A stretch of 61,667 bases of DNA from Myxococcales bacterium (GCA_014240165.1 JAAZXM010000019.1:1-61667), one strand, 5' to 3'; counted from the stretch's first letter, positions 34,466 to 43,350 are shown. Numbers and translations are program-made. Notes: generated by a model from the letters alone, not told the origin.

Positions 34466-34798
34466 ATGGCGGATATTCGGGAAGCACGATTCGGAATTGG
34501 CGAGATCGTTCGTCACCGCATTCATCCCTTTCGAGGGGTGATCTTCGATGTCGACCCGATTTTCAGCAATAGCGAGGAGTGGTGGCTCTCGATCCCGGAA
34601 AATATGCGCCCGGTGAAGAATCAACCCTACTACCACTTGCTGGCAGAGAACGCCAAGACAACCTACGTCGCCTACGTATCCGAGCAGAACCTGTTGCATG
34701 ATGAAACCGGCCAACCCTGCCGTCATCCCCAGGTCGAAGAAATTTTCGAAGGCCCCGAGGAAGGCCGCTACCGCCCGAAACTCCACCAGGCGAATTGA
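34466..34798 (+). CDS. hspQ: HspQ-like hemimethylated-DNA-binding/heat-shock protein
   Basis: This 110-residue protein is a YccV/HspQ-like domain. ARFGIGEIVRHRIHPFRGVIFDVDP opens the small beta-barrel, followed by NQPYYHLLAENAKTTYVAYVSEQNLL, the most conserved segment. HspQ affects DnaA stability and acts as a Lon specificity factor in enterobacteria. The length matches the family. ATG 34466 has AGGAGG 9 nt upstream, so the longer frame from 34436 was rejected. It is divergent from the LpoB-like gene and precedes an enoyl-CoA hydratase by 30 bp. Confidence 0.85.
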   Translation: MADIREARFGIGEIVRHRIHPFRGVIFDVDPIFSNSEEWWLSIPENMRPVKNQPYYHLLAENAKTTYVAYVSEQNLLHDETGQPCRHPQVEEIFEGPEEGRYRPKLHQAN

Positions 34799-34828
34799 CC
34801 CCCGGGCGCCGGTATCAGTGGGGCCAAA

Positions 34829-35575
34829 ATGGCTGAGCCCATCGAATATGAAGCGCGCGAGGGTCTGGGCTGGCTGCGAATGGATGATGGCAAGGTCAAC
34901 GCGATGGATCTCGCGTGGTGCGAACGAATCCAGAGCCAATTGGATATCGCCGAAACGGATTCGAGCCGCGCGCTGATCCTGAGCGGGCGTCCCGGGTTTT
35001 TCTCCGCAGGTCTCGACTTCAAGACCCTGGCCGGGCTTCCCATGGAAGGCGTTCGCGAGACCACCGATGCCTTCATGGCGACCATGAAGCGGTTCTTTCT
35101 CTTCCCGAAGCCCGTGGTCGCGGCTTCGACGGGCCATGCCGTGGCGGGTGGTTTGATGCTTCTATTGACCGCCGACATTCGCCTGGCCGCGGAGGAGACC
35201 ACCTCGAAATACGGCCTGAACGAGGCGACAGCGGGGGTGCCTTTCCTGGGCGGCACCCTGGGTATCTGTCGTTATGGGATTCCCCAACCCCATCACACCG
35301 AACTCATCCTCCACGGGCGCATGCTGGACGCGGCGGGATGTCTCGAGCGCGGAGTCGTTCACGAAATCGTGGAGCCCGCCCACCTGCTGGCGCGAGCGGG
35401 GGAGCGCGCCGCGGCGCTGGCCGACCTCGACCTGGCCGCCTATGCGACCAACAAGCTGCTTCTTCGCGAGGACGTTTTCGATCACGCTACCCGCCAGGGG
35501 GAGTCGATGATGGCTCGGGCGCCCGGGGGCAACGTATTCGGCGCCATGGCGGACTCGGCGAAGAAGAAGACCTGA
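34829..35575 (+). CDS. Enoyl-CoA hydratase/isomerase family protein
   Basis: This 248-residue crotonase-fold enzyme shows the oxyanion-hole segments FFSAGLDFKTLAG and STGHAVAGGLMLLLTADIRLAA. The catalytic-loop region NEATAGVPFLGGTLGICRYG lacks the paired Glu residues of classical hydratases (GxExxxG / GxxPxxG changed). It may therefore be an isomerase, hydrolase or lyase of the crotonase superfamily rather than a beta-oxidation hydratase. No strong ribosome site precedes ATG 34829. It converges on an acyl-CoA carboxylase gene 16 bp away. Confidence 0.83.
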   Translation: MAEPIEYEAREGLGWLRMDDGKVNAMDLAWCERIQSQLDIAETDSSRALILSGRPGFFSAGLDFKTLAGLPMEGVRETTDAFMATMKRFFLFPKPVVAASTGHAVAGGLMLLLTADIRLAAEETTSKYGLNEATAGVPFLGGTLGICRYGIPQPHHTELILHGRMLDAAGCLERGVVHEIVEPAHLLARAGERAAALADLDLAAYATNKLLLREDVFDHATRQGESMMARAPGGNVFGAMADSAKKKT

Positions 35576-35591
35576 GCGGTCGCGGCCTGGC

Positions 35592-37124
35592 TTAAGGAAG
35601 AGCACCCAGTCGAGTGAGGGGGCCGGGCGACTCGGCCTGCCTATTCGAGGAGAGGGCCAGTCCGCGAAGCAGGACGTTGCGAACCTCGCGCGGGTCGATG
35701 ATGTCGTCGAAAGCCATGGAATCCGCCACCCGGTAGGGCCCGCCGAGTTCCGCGGCATCCAATTGGGCCTGCTGGTCGTCATCTGATTTCGAGGCGATAC
35801 CGCCCCCCCGAGCCGGCATGGCACCCAGGGTGGCACCGGGGAAGGCGACGGAGAGCGTTTGTCCGTCGAAGGGGTTCATGCCCATGATGCTGCTCCCAAA
35901 ACCGAAGGCCTTACGGAGCGTGACATGGAGTTTGGCCCCCCGGAGCCGGCGCTGGGCGGCGAACATCCGGGCGGCGGCGCGTAGGGCGCCGCTGCGTTCG
36001 GCGGCGGTTCCCGGCATGACCCCGGGGTTGTCGGCCAGGAAGATCACCGGGAAATGGAAGCTGCCAGCAATTTCGATAAAGCGCGCGCCCTTGTCGGCAG
36101 CTTCGCGGTCGATGGCGCCTGCCCGAACGTTCGGGTTGTTGCCCACCACGGCCACCGCTTGCCCGCCGAGCCGAGCAAAGGCCGTCAGCAGACTCGCACC
36201 GAAATGCGGCTGAATTTCGAGCAGGCTGCCTTCGTCGACGATCCGGGAAGCGACCTTCGCCATGGCGTAGGGTTTGCGATCGTCCGAGGGCACCAGGGAA
36301 AGAATTTCCGGGATCGCTCGCTCGCCCGTATCGTCTCCCGATGCTCGGGGTGGCCGCTGCCAGGCATTGGCCGGGAAGTAGCCGAGATAGCGCCGGGCCA
36401 GGGCCAGGGCGGCCGTATCGTCGCTCGCTGCGTTGTGCGCGACGCCGCTCTCGATCACCTGGATTTCCGGCCCCCCCAACTCCTCCTTGCTGACCTTTTC
36501 GCCCACCGCCGCTTCCACCAGGGGCGGGCCGGCGGAGAAGAGAGCGGACTGCTCGGTCATGATTGAAAAATCCATCAATGGCGCAGCCAGGGCGCTATGG
36601 CCCGCGGCGGGCCCGGCCACGACGCAAACCGTGGGGACGATCCCCGCCAGATCCACCAGGCCCTGGAGATCGTTGGGCGATCGGCCATGGCCCTTGAGCG
36701 CGTTGGTGATGCGATGGCCTGCGCCATGGAGGATGAAGACAAGGGGCACGCGTTCATCCCGCGCGAGTTGGGTCAGCCGATAGCGCTTATCCGCAGCGCC
36801 CAGGCCAATGGACCCGCCCATCACGCTGAAATCCTCGGCTCCCACCAGCACGGGCCGCCCTTCGATGCGCCCCATGCCCGCTGGAAACGCGTCGGCGGGG
36901 GCGCCTTCGCCGATGGCCCCCACGAGGGCGCCGAGTTCCTGGAAACTACCGGGATCGAGCAGGGTCTCGATGCGTTCACGCGCATTCAGTTGGCCGCGGG
37001 CCCGGGCCTTTTCGAGTTTCTCGCTGCCCCCCATGGCGCGGGCGCGGCGCTGGCGCTCCTCGAGATCGCTGAGCAGAGGTTCCCAGCCATGGGGCGCATC
37101 CGAGTCTTTCGCGTCGTGGCTCAT
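35592..37124 (-). CDS. Acyl-CoA carboxylase carboxyltransferase subunit
   Basis: This 510-residue protein is a biotin-dependent carboxyltransferase of the propionyl/acetyl-CoA carboxylase beta family. It shows RGQLNARERIETLLDPGSF, EDFSVMGGSIGLGAADKRYRL, HGAGHRITNALKG, VAGPAAGHSALAAPLMDF, FPVIFLADNPGVMPGTAAE and KAFGFGSSIMGMNPFDGQ, in the expected N- and C-lobe order. The length is normal. ATG 37124 has GGAG 5 nt upstream; TTG 37139 has none. No biotin carboxylase or biotin carrier gene is in the window, so the partner must be elsewhere or the enzyme is a decarboxylase-type relative. The CoA substrate is unknown. Confidence 0.85.
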   Translation of the reverse strand: MSHDAKDSDAPHGWEPLLSDLEERQRRARAMGGSEKLEKARARGQLNARERIETLLDPGSFQELGALVGAIGEGAPADAFPAGMGRIEGRPVLVGAEDFSVMGGSIGLGAADKRYRLTQLARDERVPLVFILHGAGHRITNALKGHGRSPNDLQGLVDLAGIVPTVCVVAGPAAGHSALAAPLMDFSIMTEQSALFSAGPPLVEAAVGEKVSKEELGGPEIQVIESGVAHNAASDDTAALALARRYLGYFPANAWQRPPRASGDDTGERAIPEILSLVPSDDRKPYAMAKVASRIVDEGSLLEIQPHFGASLLTAFARLGGQAVAVVGNNPNVRAGAIDREAADKGARFIEIAGSFHFPVIFLADNPGVMPGTAAERSGALRAAARMFAAQRRLRGAKLHVTLRKAFGFGSSIMGMNPFDGQTLSVAFPGATLGAMPARGGGIASKSDDDQQAQLDAAELGGPYRVADSMAFDDIIDPREVRNVLLRGLALSSNRQAESPGPLTRLGALP

Positions 37125-37240
37125 CCGGGCTCCGATCAAGACTTTGCCAGGCGCAAGAGTGCAACAGATCCGGCGCTGATGCTGGATGGCCCGCCGGCGC
37201 TTCGCAGCCAGGAGGCAGGCCGAGCCCGGGCGCGAAGGGC

Positions 37241-37246
37241 TATGGT
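37241..37246 (+). promoter_or_regulatory. -10-like hexamer next to the DUF2889 ATG
   Basis: TATGGT ends 6 nt before ATG 37253 and no ribosome site is present between them. This fits the leaderless pattern seen elsewhere in the window. Confidence 0.25.
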
Positions 37247-37252
37247 CTCCCG

Positions 37253-38350
37253 ATGTCCAATGGGGGAGAGACCGCCGAGCCCGGCACCCTGGAAGCCAGG
37301 GGCCAACCCGTTCATACCCGCGTAGCCGAGATCGAGTTGTTCGCCGGCGAGCCGGGAAAGCTGCGCGTGCGGGGAACGATCATCGATCTGCGCAAGCACG
37401 GTTTCATCCCCACCGGGGGTCGGCTTCAAACCTCGGGGGTGATTCATCAAATGGGCATTGAGGCCGTGGTGGATTCCAAGAGCCGGGTCATCGAAAGCCT
37501 CGAGAGCAGCCAGCCCGTGGTGGCCTTCGAGGCGTCGAAGATGACCGACGGCGAAAGTTGCCGCGATATCGCGGACAGGCTCGGGGGTATCGTCGGGGCA
37601 ACCCTGGACGCTGATTTTCCCCGCAGCCTCTCGGCATGCTTTGGCGGCCCCCTGGGTTGTTCGCACCTGCTTACCCTCGCCCAATTCATCGGGTCCGCTG
37701 TTCCCCGAGCTCTGGCTTGGGAGCAGGAATGCCTGGGCCCGGACGCCGATCAGCGACGCGTGGGAGAGAGTCTCTTCAAGCGAAGCATCCTGCTCGATGG
37801 CCTCGAGATCGAAGGGGGGCCGGCGCTGGATATCGTGGTGCAACTCAACGATGTCCATTCGCTTCCGGGTGCCCAGGTCGTCACGCCCCTGGATCGCTTT
37901 CTCCGCCAGCACGAGGTACGGCTCCTGGGCCGGGTGAACGTTGCGAACATGCAATTCGTATCCATGCGGGGAGATGAGCGCGAGCGCAGCGCAGAAAACC
38001 TCAGCGAGGCGCGTTGGCAAAATCTCGATTCCGCACTGGCTCCCCTGATCGACCACTCGGCCCTGGGCGGACTCGCCCATACCGTGATGGAGCGATACGG
38101 CGGCGATTTTCCCGCCACACCCCTGCGCGACGCGTTGCTTTTCGTCGCGCCCGGGATCATTCAATGCCTTGCGGTCAACGCCCAGCGGATGGTGGAAGCC
38201 CCGCGCAAATCCGGGCAGACCCCCGCAATCCAACAACTCGGTGGCATGCCGGATAGTTGTTATATCTGGCGAGAAGGTGGGCCAGGCCAGCGAAGCCGAC
38301 AGCTGTCGGCTCCCACCGGAGCTGCTCAGGAGCCAGGGAGAAAATCATGA
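37253..38350 (+). CDS. DUF2889-family protein
   Basis: This 365-residue protein matches the DUF2889 family. Diagnostic segments are GGRLQTSGVIHQMGIEAVVDS, then FGGPLGCSHLLTLAQFIGSAVPRAL with the Gly-Cys-x-His-Leu motif. A second module from about residue 165 resembles an acyl-thioester hot-dog or dioxygenase-like segment (LDIVVQLNDVHSLPGAQVVTP), which I cannot assign. The stop overlaps the start of an enoyl-CoA hydratase (ATGA), so the two are translationally coupled and probably act together on a CoA or aromatic substrate. No function is established for the family. Confidence 0.7.
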   Translation: MSNGGETAEPGTLEARGQPVHTRVAEIELFAGEPGKLRVRGTIIDLRKHGFIPTGGRLQTSGVIHQMGIEAVVDSKSRVIESLESSQPVVAFEASKMTDGESCRDIADRLGGIVGATLDADFPRSLSACFGGPLGCSHLLTLAQFIGSAVPRALAWEQECLGPDADQRRVGESLFKRSILLDGLEIEGGPALDIVVQLNDVHSLPGAQVVTPLDRFLRQHEVRLLGRVNVANMQFVSMRGDERERSAENLSEARWQNLDSALAPLIDHSALGGLAHTVMERYGGDFPATPLRDALLFVAPGIIQCLAVNAQRMVEAPRKSGQTPAIQQLGGMPDSCYIWREGGPGQRSRQLSAPTGAAQEPGRKS

Positions 38351-39147
38351 ATTACGAACAGATTCTTTACGAAGTTCGCGATGAAGTGGCGCTGATCACC
38401 TTGAACCGACCCGATAAGTTGAACGCGTGGACGCCGCGTATGTCCGAAGAGCAGGCGGATGCCCTCGAGCGGGCGAATGCGGACGATCAGGTGGGCGCGA
38501 TCGTGATGACGGGTGCGGGACGCGGTTTCTGTGCGGGTGCGGACATGACCGAAACCTTCCAGTCGAGAATCGACGGTGTGGATCCCGGGGCGAATACCGC
38601 CGATGGGTTTGGCGGGCTTCCCGCCGGCCTCGACTGGGTAGCCCTGGTCCGTGAATCCAAACCTCTTGTGGCTGCGGTGAACGGCGCAGCCGTGGGCATC
38701 GGGTTGACGATGATCCTGCCCTTCGATGTGATCATGGCTTCGGAGAATGCGCGCTTTGGCATGCTCTTTATCAACATGGGATTGGTACCCGAATTGGCGA
38801 GTACCCATTTTCTTGTTCAACGAATGGGCTTCGGAAGGGCCAGCGAGATGTGTCTCTCGGGGCGAGTCTACGATGCGGGCCAGGCCCATGCAGATGCCCT
38901 GGTGGATCGTTTGGTGGGTCCGGATGAATTGCTGGGGGAAGCCCTGGGCCTGGCCGGGGCGATGGCGGCGAACCCGGCTCCTCAACTGCGGATGACCAAG
39001 GCCCTGCTCCGCACCAACGGGAGCGATACGGATTTCGTTGCCGTCCAGGAGCGGGAGAGCAAATTGCTTCGCGAGTGCTGGAAGACACCGGAACACGCGG
39101 AGGCGGTGCAGGCTTTCGTGGAGAAGCGGCCGCCGAAATTTCGCTGA
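38347..39147 (+). CDS. Enoyl-CoA hydratase
   Basis: This 266-residue crotonase-fold enzyme has ALITLNRPDKLNAWTPRM, the oxyanion-hole segment GAGRGFCAGADMTETF and NGAAVGIGLTMILPFDVIMASENARFG. The catalytic region FINMGLVPELASTHFLVQRMG carries one Glu (the Glu164 equivalent) in the right place. ATG 38347 overlaps the DUF2889 stop by 4 bp and has GGGAG about 7 nt upstream. The upstream in-frame extension to 38257 lies inside the DUF2889 gene and was dropped. It probably hydrates an unusual enoyl-CoA. Confidence 0.87.
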   Translation: MNYEQILYEVRDEVALITLNRPDKLNAWTPRMSEEQADALERANADDQVGAIVMTGAGRGFCAGADMTETFQSRIDGVDPGANTADGFGGLPAGLDWVALVRESKPLVAAVNGAAVGIGLTMILPFDVIMASENARFGMLFINMGLVPELASTHFLVQRMGFGRASEMCLSGRVYDAGQAHADALVDRLVGPDELLGEALGLAGAMAANPAPQLRMTKALLRTNGSDTDFVAVQERESKLLRECWKTPEHAEAVQAFVEKRPPKFR

Positions 39148-39180
39148 ACTCGCCGGCAAGGCGCTGCGCCTTGGGAGGGG

Positions 39181-39828
39181 CTAGATCAGGCCGTGGCCCA
39201 GGAGCGCACGCACGGCGGCCACCACACCCAATGAGAAGAGCAGGCCCCCCATGCCCTTCATCAGCTTTTCGCGCAGGCTCGGTGAAATTCGCTTGTGGTG
39301 GCGGTGGAGGAAATAAAGGGCGACGGCGAACCAGCTGAGGATGCCGGCACCTACGCCAAGGCCGAAGGGGATTGCGAATTCGGGCTTGGGTTCGACGAGG
39401 CCCAGGGAATAGATCATGGTCACGGCGGCTCCCCAGTTGAGAACCAGGGCGGGGTTCAGGAGCGTGATGCTGAGCCCGAGAAGCAGATGGCGCTTGCTGC
39501 CCTCGAGATCCGCCGAAGTGTTGGTTGAAGAACCCGATTCGCGGGGTGGGCGAAGCATCAGGAAAAGCCCCACGGCAACGAGTACGCTCACGGCAACGGC
39601 CTGGGAAGCGGGCCCCACCCAGCGGAATTGCTCGATCAGCGCGCCGAAGCCCCAGAGCGCGAGCCCCGCGTAGAGGGACTCGGGCAGGGCCGAGCCCAGG
39701 GCCACAAGGCCCGCCTGGCGAATTCTGCCCTCCAAGCCGAAGCCCAGAACGAGCATGGTGATCGGGCCGGCCAGTGGAATCGAACCCGCCGCTCCCATCA
39801 CGAATCCGATCAAGGCTGTGCTCAACAT
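39181..39828 (-). CDS. LysE/RhtB-family exporter
   Basis: This 215-residue protein has six predicted membrane helices and the LysE-type start FVMGAAGSIPLAGPITMLVLG, with small residues and a Pro pair in helix 1. LLGLSITLLNPALVLNWGAAVTMIYS matches the family's conserved NP motif. LysE/RhtB proteins export amino acids or related small molecules. The start is ATG 39828; AGAGGAA lies 13 nt upstream, farther than usual. A 6-bp inverted repeat (CCTGCC, GGCAGG) at 39851-39873 lies in the leader. The substrate is unknown. Confidence 0.8.
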   Translation of the reverse strand: MLSTALIGFVMGAAGSIPLAGPITMLVLGFGLEGRIRQAGLVALGSALPESLYAGLALWGFGALIEQFRWVGPASQAVAVSVLVAVGLFLMLRPPRESGSSTNTSADLEGSKRHLLLGLSITLLNPALVLNWGAAVTMIYSLGLVEPKPEFAIPFGLGVGAGILSWFAVALYFLHRHHKRISPSLREKLMKGMGGLLFSLGVVAAVRALLGHGLI

Positions 39829-39850
39829 ACGCTTGTTGAATTCCTCTATC

Positions 39851-39873
39851 CCTGCCGGGCTGAATCGGGCAGG
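39851..39873. repeat. Short inverted repeat upstream of the LysE-type gene
   Basis: CCTGCC (39851-39856) and GGCAGG (39868-39873) are complementary with an 11-bp loop, 23 bp before the exporter's start. It could be a hairpin in the mRNA leader or an operator; nothing else in the 141-bp gap was recognised. Confidence 0.25.
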
Positions 39874-39969
39874 CCGCCCATTTAATAGCAGGCTCGGTTC
39901 CGGCTGGGTGGTGCGTTGGCTTCTACTCGTCGCGGGTTTGGCGCGGGGGAAACTGATCCCGCCGGCGCG

Positions 39970-40839
39970 TCAGTCCGCGAAGGGCTCGGCGATCTCGGTG
40001 CGAAATTTCTCCAGGCTGGGGCGGAGCGCGTCGAGGTCACCGCTGGAAGGAGAAATCAGGACTCTCTCAACCCCCTGCTTGGCCAGGCTCTCGATGAGCG
40101 CCTTCTTGGGTGCGCCGACGGCGGTGACACCGATCTCGTCCGGGTTTCGCCCGGCTTCGCGTGCGGCCTCGTGCATAATCGCCAGCAGGGCGTCGAGGTC
40201 TTCGCCGAATACGCCGAGGGGGTAGAAGCCGTCGCCGAGTCGACCCGCTCGGCGCGCCGCGGCCGGGCTATGCCCCCCGATCAAGAGGGGGACTCCCCCG
40301 GCTTGGGCGGGCTTGGGCTGGCTGACCACGTTGCTGAACTCGACGTAATCGCCCTGGTAGCTCGAGACGGGATCACGCCAGAGCGCTCGCATGGCCTCGA
40401 TGTACTCGTCGCAACGTTTGCCGCGGGTACTGAAATCTGTTCCCACGGCTTCGGCTTCTTCGCGAACCCAGCCCACACCCACGCCGAGCAGGAGTCGGCC
40501 CTTTGAGAGTGAGTCCAGGCTGGCGGCGACCTTGGCCAGCACGACGGGGTTGCGCAAGGGCAGGATCAGGATCCCGGTGCCCAGCTTGATCCGGCGCGTG
40601 CTCGCCGCCACCCAACCCAACCAGGCAAGGGGGTCGGGTTGCACGACATTTTCATGGAAAGGGGAGCGCCCGCTGGGATCGTAGGGATAGCGCGAGGTGT
40701 AATCCGGGCACATGACGGCATGATCCACCGCCCAGATCGACTCGAAGCCAAGTTCCTCGGCAAGTTGTCCGAATGCCGCTGCGTATTCGCCGTCTTCCAG
40801 GGGCCCCTGTTGGTAGGGTGCCATGATGCCGAATTTCAC
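39970..40839 (-). CDS. F420-type LLM-class oxidoreductase
   Basis: This 289-residue TIM-barrel protein belongs to the luciferase-like monooxygenase family, in the F420-dependent subgroup. It shows AEELGFESIWAVDHAVM, RIKLGTGILILPLRNPVVLAK, SKGRLLLGVGVGWVREEAEAVG, TRGKRCDEYIEAMRAL and PLLIGGHSPAAARRAGRLGDG. Cofactor choice between F420 and FMN cannot be settled from sequence alone. GTG 40839 has AAGGAGG 7 nt upstream. TAGAAT at 40872-40877 on the same strand is a likely -10. Confidence 0.87.
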   Translation of the reverse strand: MKFGIMAPYQQGPLEDGEYAAAFGQLAEELGFESIWAVDHAVMCPDYTSRYPYDPSGRSPFHENVVQPDPLAWLGWVAASTRRIKLGTGILILPLRNPVVLAKVAASLDSLSKGRLLLGVGVGWVREEAEAVGTDFSTRGKRCDEYIEAMRALWRDPVSSYQGDYVEFSNVVSQPKPAQAGGVPLLIGGHSPAAARRAGRLGDGFYPLGVFGEDLDALLAIMHEAAREAGRNPDEIGVTAVGAPKKALIESLAKQGVERVLISPSSGDLDALRPSLEKFRTEIAEPFAD

Positions 40840-40871
40840 CGAGTCGCCTCCTTGAAAAAGAGCCAGGCCGG

Positions 40872-40877
40872 ATTCTA
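40872..40877 (-). promoter_or_regulatory. -10 hexamer of the LLM oxidoreductase gene
   Basis: TAGAAT (5 of 6) on the minus strand, 32 bp before GTG 40839, leaving room for a leader with the AAGGAGG ribosome site. No clear -35 was seen. Confidence 0.35.
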
Positions 40878-40994
40878 AGGCATCTCGGCCGCGGAGATGA
40901 GAGGGTAGGCGGGTTGTGGGGATCTTTGTTCAGCCTGTTGCGGGGGCCCTGAGGTGCGGAAAAGGCCCCCGGCTGGAAGCGAGTCGAGTTCATC

Positions 40995-41024
40995 TTGCCC
41001 TTCACTGCGAGAGGCGACTAGGTT
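40995..41024 (+). promoter_or_regulatory. Promoter of the phosphotransferase gene, predicting a leaderless mRNA
   Basis: TTGCCC (40995-41000) and TAGGTT (41019-41024) are separated by 18 bp. The -10 ends 6 nt before ATG 41031, so transcription would begin at the start codon. Confidence 0.4.
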
Positions 41025-41030
41025 CTTTGC

Positions 41031-42092
41031 ATGGCCGAAGTCAGCGAAGCAAACCGGGAAGAGGTTTTGCGTGCCCTGGGCGCATGGTCGCGGCTGAAGG
41101 GGGCCGAGATCGGGCACCTCGATGGGGGGCTCATCAACCAGAGTTGGCGAGCCTCGATGCCCGAGCAGGATTACGTGGTCCAGCGTGTGCACGGGGACTT
41201 CGCGCCGGGCATACATGAGAATATGCAGGCCGTTTCGCGGCATCTCGAGAGCCGCGGGGTGTCCGTTTCGAAGCTGGTGGAAACCGATCAGGGCGCGCTC
41301 TTTTCCGATCGCGGAGAAGGGGGGCGTTGGCGGCTGATGAAGAAATTACCTGGGGTGAGTTTTCGAAAATGCCGAGGCGCCGATCAGGCGCGAAGTGCGG
41401 GCGCTCTTGTGGCCAGCTTCCACTGCGGATTGATGGATTGGTCGGGCGACCTTGCGCCCATCGGTTTCCCCTTTCATGATCTCCCAAAGCATTTATCCGA
41501 CCTGCGAGATGCCCTGGCGGAAAACGGCGATCACCCGCTTCACCGGGAAGTCGCAAAGCTTGCCGAGACACTCTTCGCGACCCAGGCCGCATGGACACCG
41601 CATCCAGCGCTTCCCGTGCGTGTACTGCACGGGGATCTCAAATTCAGCAACCTGCTCTTCGACGGGTCCGGGTCCCCGGATTGCGACCGGGCTCACGCGC
41701 TGATCGATCTCGATACCATCTCCCGGTTGCCGCTCTATTACGATATGGGCGATGCCTGGCGCTCGTGGTGCAACGTGGGCGGCGAAGGACCCGAGGCGGT
41801 GCGCTTTGATCTCGATCTATTTCGCGCCTCGGCGGAGGGATACCTTTCGGCCCTGGGCATGGAGGTCTCCCAGGAGGAGCGGGCTTCGTTGGCCGACTCG
41901 GTGGAGCGCGTCAGCTTGGAACTCGGCGTTCGCTTCGCCACCGACGCGCTCTGGGAAAGCCATTTTGCATGGGACCCATCGCGTTTCGAATCAGCAGGGG
42001 AGCACAATCTCGAGCGCGCGCGGGGCCAGTTGGCGCTCCACGACCAGACCCGAGCGACCCGTAGCGATCGCACTCGTTTCCTACTCGGATGA
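41031..42092 (+). CDS. Aminoglycoside-phosphotransferase-family small-molecule kinase
   Basis: This 353-residue protein has a kinase-like APH fold. The N-lobe shows IGHLDGGLINQSWRAS; the catalytic loop is VRVLHGDLKFSNLLF (Brenner motif HGDxxxxN) and the metal motif is ALIDLDTIS. Homologues include N-acetylhexosamine and choline/ethanolamine kinases as well as antibiotic kinases. Nothing points to resistance here. ATG 41031 has no good ribosome site. The stop overlaps the next gene by 4 bp (ATGA), so it is co-translated with the M15-like peptidase. It may phosphorylate an amino sugar or cell-wall-derived compound. Confidence 0.82.
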   Translation: MAEVSEANREEVLRALGAWSRLKGAEIGHLDGGLINQSWRASMPEQDYVVQRVHGDFAPGIHENMQAVSRHLESRGVSVSKLVETDQGALFSDRGEGGRWRLMKKLPGVSFRKCRGADQARSAGALVASFHCGLMDWSGDLAPIGFPFHDLPKHLSDLRDALAENGDHPLHREVAKLAETLFATQAAWTPHPALPVRVLHGDLKFSNLLFDGSGSPDCDRAHALIDLDTISRLPLYYDMGDAWRSWCNVGGEGPEAVRFDLDLFRASAEGYLSALGMEVSQEERASLADSVERVSLELGVRFATDALWESHFAWDPSRFESAGEHNLERARGQLALHDQTRATRSDRTRFLLG

Positions 42093-43267
42093 TCTTCCGA
42101 GCCCCCGCCCCGTTTTCGCTTCGGCTGCTTTTCGTGGCCGTATTGCTTGGGGGTCCCTGGCCCGGGTTGTCCAGCGCAGAAGGGGCCCCGGGGCCCCGGA
42201 GCCTGGTTCCCGACCGGGTTTTCGATGTCATTCCCGCGCCTCCCTGGCCAGGGGGGCCAGGCCAGGCGATGGCGTTTGCGGGCGAGGCTCTGGGGGATTG
42301 GAAGCTTTACCTGGCGGGGGTTCCCGTGGATGGCCCGCGCCTGGTTGCCCTTGCCGAGGGGGCGCCCGGTGAATCCCTGGAGGCGACGTTGCGCGTGGAT
42401 TTGGGTCGTCCCGTGGATCTGGGGGATTTCATTTTCTTTCTGGACGACGTGCTCCGGGACGGCGCGCGCGGGCTGCGCGGTGAGCTCGTCTGGGTGACTC
42501 CGGGCCGAGCCCGGAGCGCGGGAATCCTCTTGCACCCGGACGATGTCTTCGCAGGCAAGCCGCGGCTCTACGGCGCGCGCGGCCCTCTGGCCATCGACCG
42601 CCCCCGGCCCCAGCGGAATATGGATCCCGCCCGGGACGGAGATCCTCCGGGTCCGCCCTGGGCCATGCGCTATCGCAATCCCTCTCAGGAGAAGGAGGCT
42701 CTGGCTGCCCTCGAGGCGATTCGGGGGGACGCTTCGTTCGCTCGCCGAATTCGCTCGCTGATCGGGCAGCTTCGCGCCCAGGGAGCCGAGGTCTATCTCA
42801 ATTCGAGCGTCCGTAGCCCCGAGCGGGGCTACTTGATGTGGGGTGCATTCATTCTGAGCCGGGCTTCGAGCGAAGCGGAAGTGCAAGCGCGCGTGGAGCG
42901 CCTTCGTGCCGCCCGCTCGGAGTGGGAACTCTCCGTGCCCATTCGCTGGCTGCATCCAGCGGGCTGGGAGGCGACCCGGGATGCGGCCCGGGCCATGGCC
43001 GATACCTACGAAGTGGTCTTTGCAACGGAAGAAGGTGCCCGAGCGTCGGATCACTACACGGGCGCAGCGGTGGACCTTGTCGCCCTCGCGCTGCCCGGGC
43101 GACTCGAATTGATTTCTCCCCGAGGCGCTTCCCGCAATTTCGATCTCTCTTCCCCCACGGCCTCCCGGGATCTGAGCCTCAGCCCGGATCTGATCGATTG
43201 GCTGGAGGCGAGTTGGGGGCTGAAGAAATTGCGCTCGGATTATCCGCATTGGAGCGATGCGGAGTAG
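42089..43267 (+). CDS. Secreted M15-like zinc peptidase
   Basis: This 392-residue exported protein has a signal peptide (hydrophobic core LRLLFVAVLLGGPWPGL, cleavage near SSA). An N-terminal beta-rich region of about 160 residues is of unknown type. The C-terminal half has the M15/VanY layout: QLRAQGAEVYLNSSVRSPERG, then SDHYTGAAVD, which fits SxHxxGxAxD (zinc His and Asp), and a late YPHWSD that could supply the second zinc His. Such enzymes are DD- or LD-carboxypeptidases on peptidoglycan. It is coupled to the upstream kinase by an ATGA overlap, hinting at cell-wall turnover. Confidence 0.65.
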   Translation: MIFRAPAPFSLRLLFVAVLLGGPWPGLSSAEGAPGPRSLVPDRVFDVIPAPPWPGGPGQAMAFAGEALGDWKLYLAGVPVDGPRLVALAEGAPGESLEATLRVDLGRPVDLGDFIFFLDDVLRDGARGLRGELVWVTPGRARSAGILLHPDDVFAGKPRLYGARGPLAIDRPRPQRNMDPARDGDPPGPPWAMRYRNPSQEKEALAALEAIRGDASFARRIRSLIGQLRAQGAEVYLNSSVRSPERGYLMWGAFILSRASSEAEVQARVERLRAARSEWELSVPIRWLHPAGWEATRDAARAMADTYEVVFATEEGARASDHYTGAAVDLVALALPGRLELISPRGASRNFDLSSPTASRDLSLSPDLIDWLEASWGLKKLRSDYPHWSDAE

Positions 43268-43350
43268 GGGTCGCCGGACCTTGCCCCCCCGCCGCGTATC
43301 CGTGAGAATTGCGCGGGGCCGGCGGGCGCGGGGCTTGGCTGAAGGGTGCG

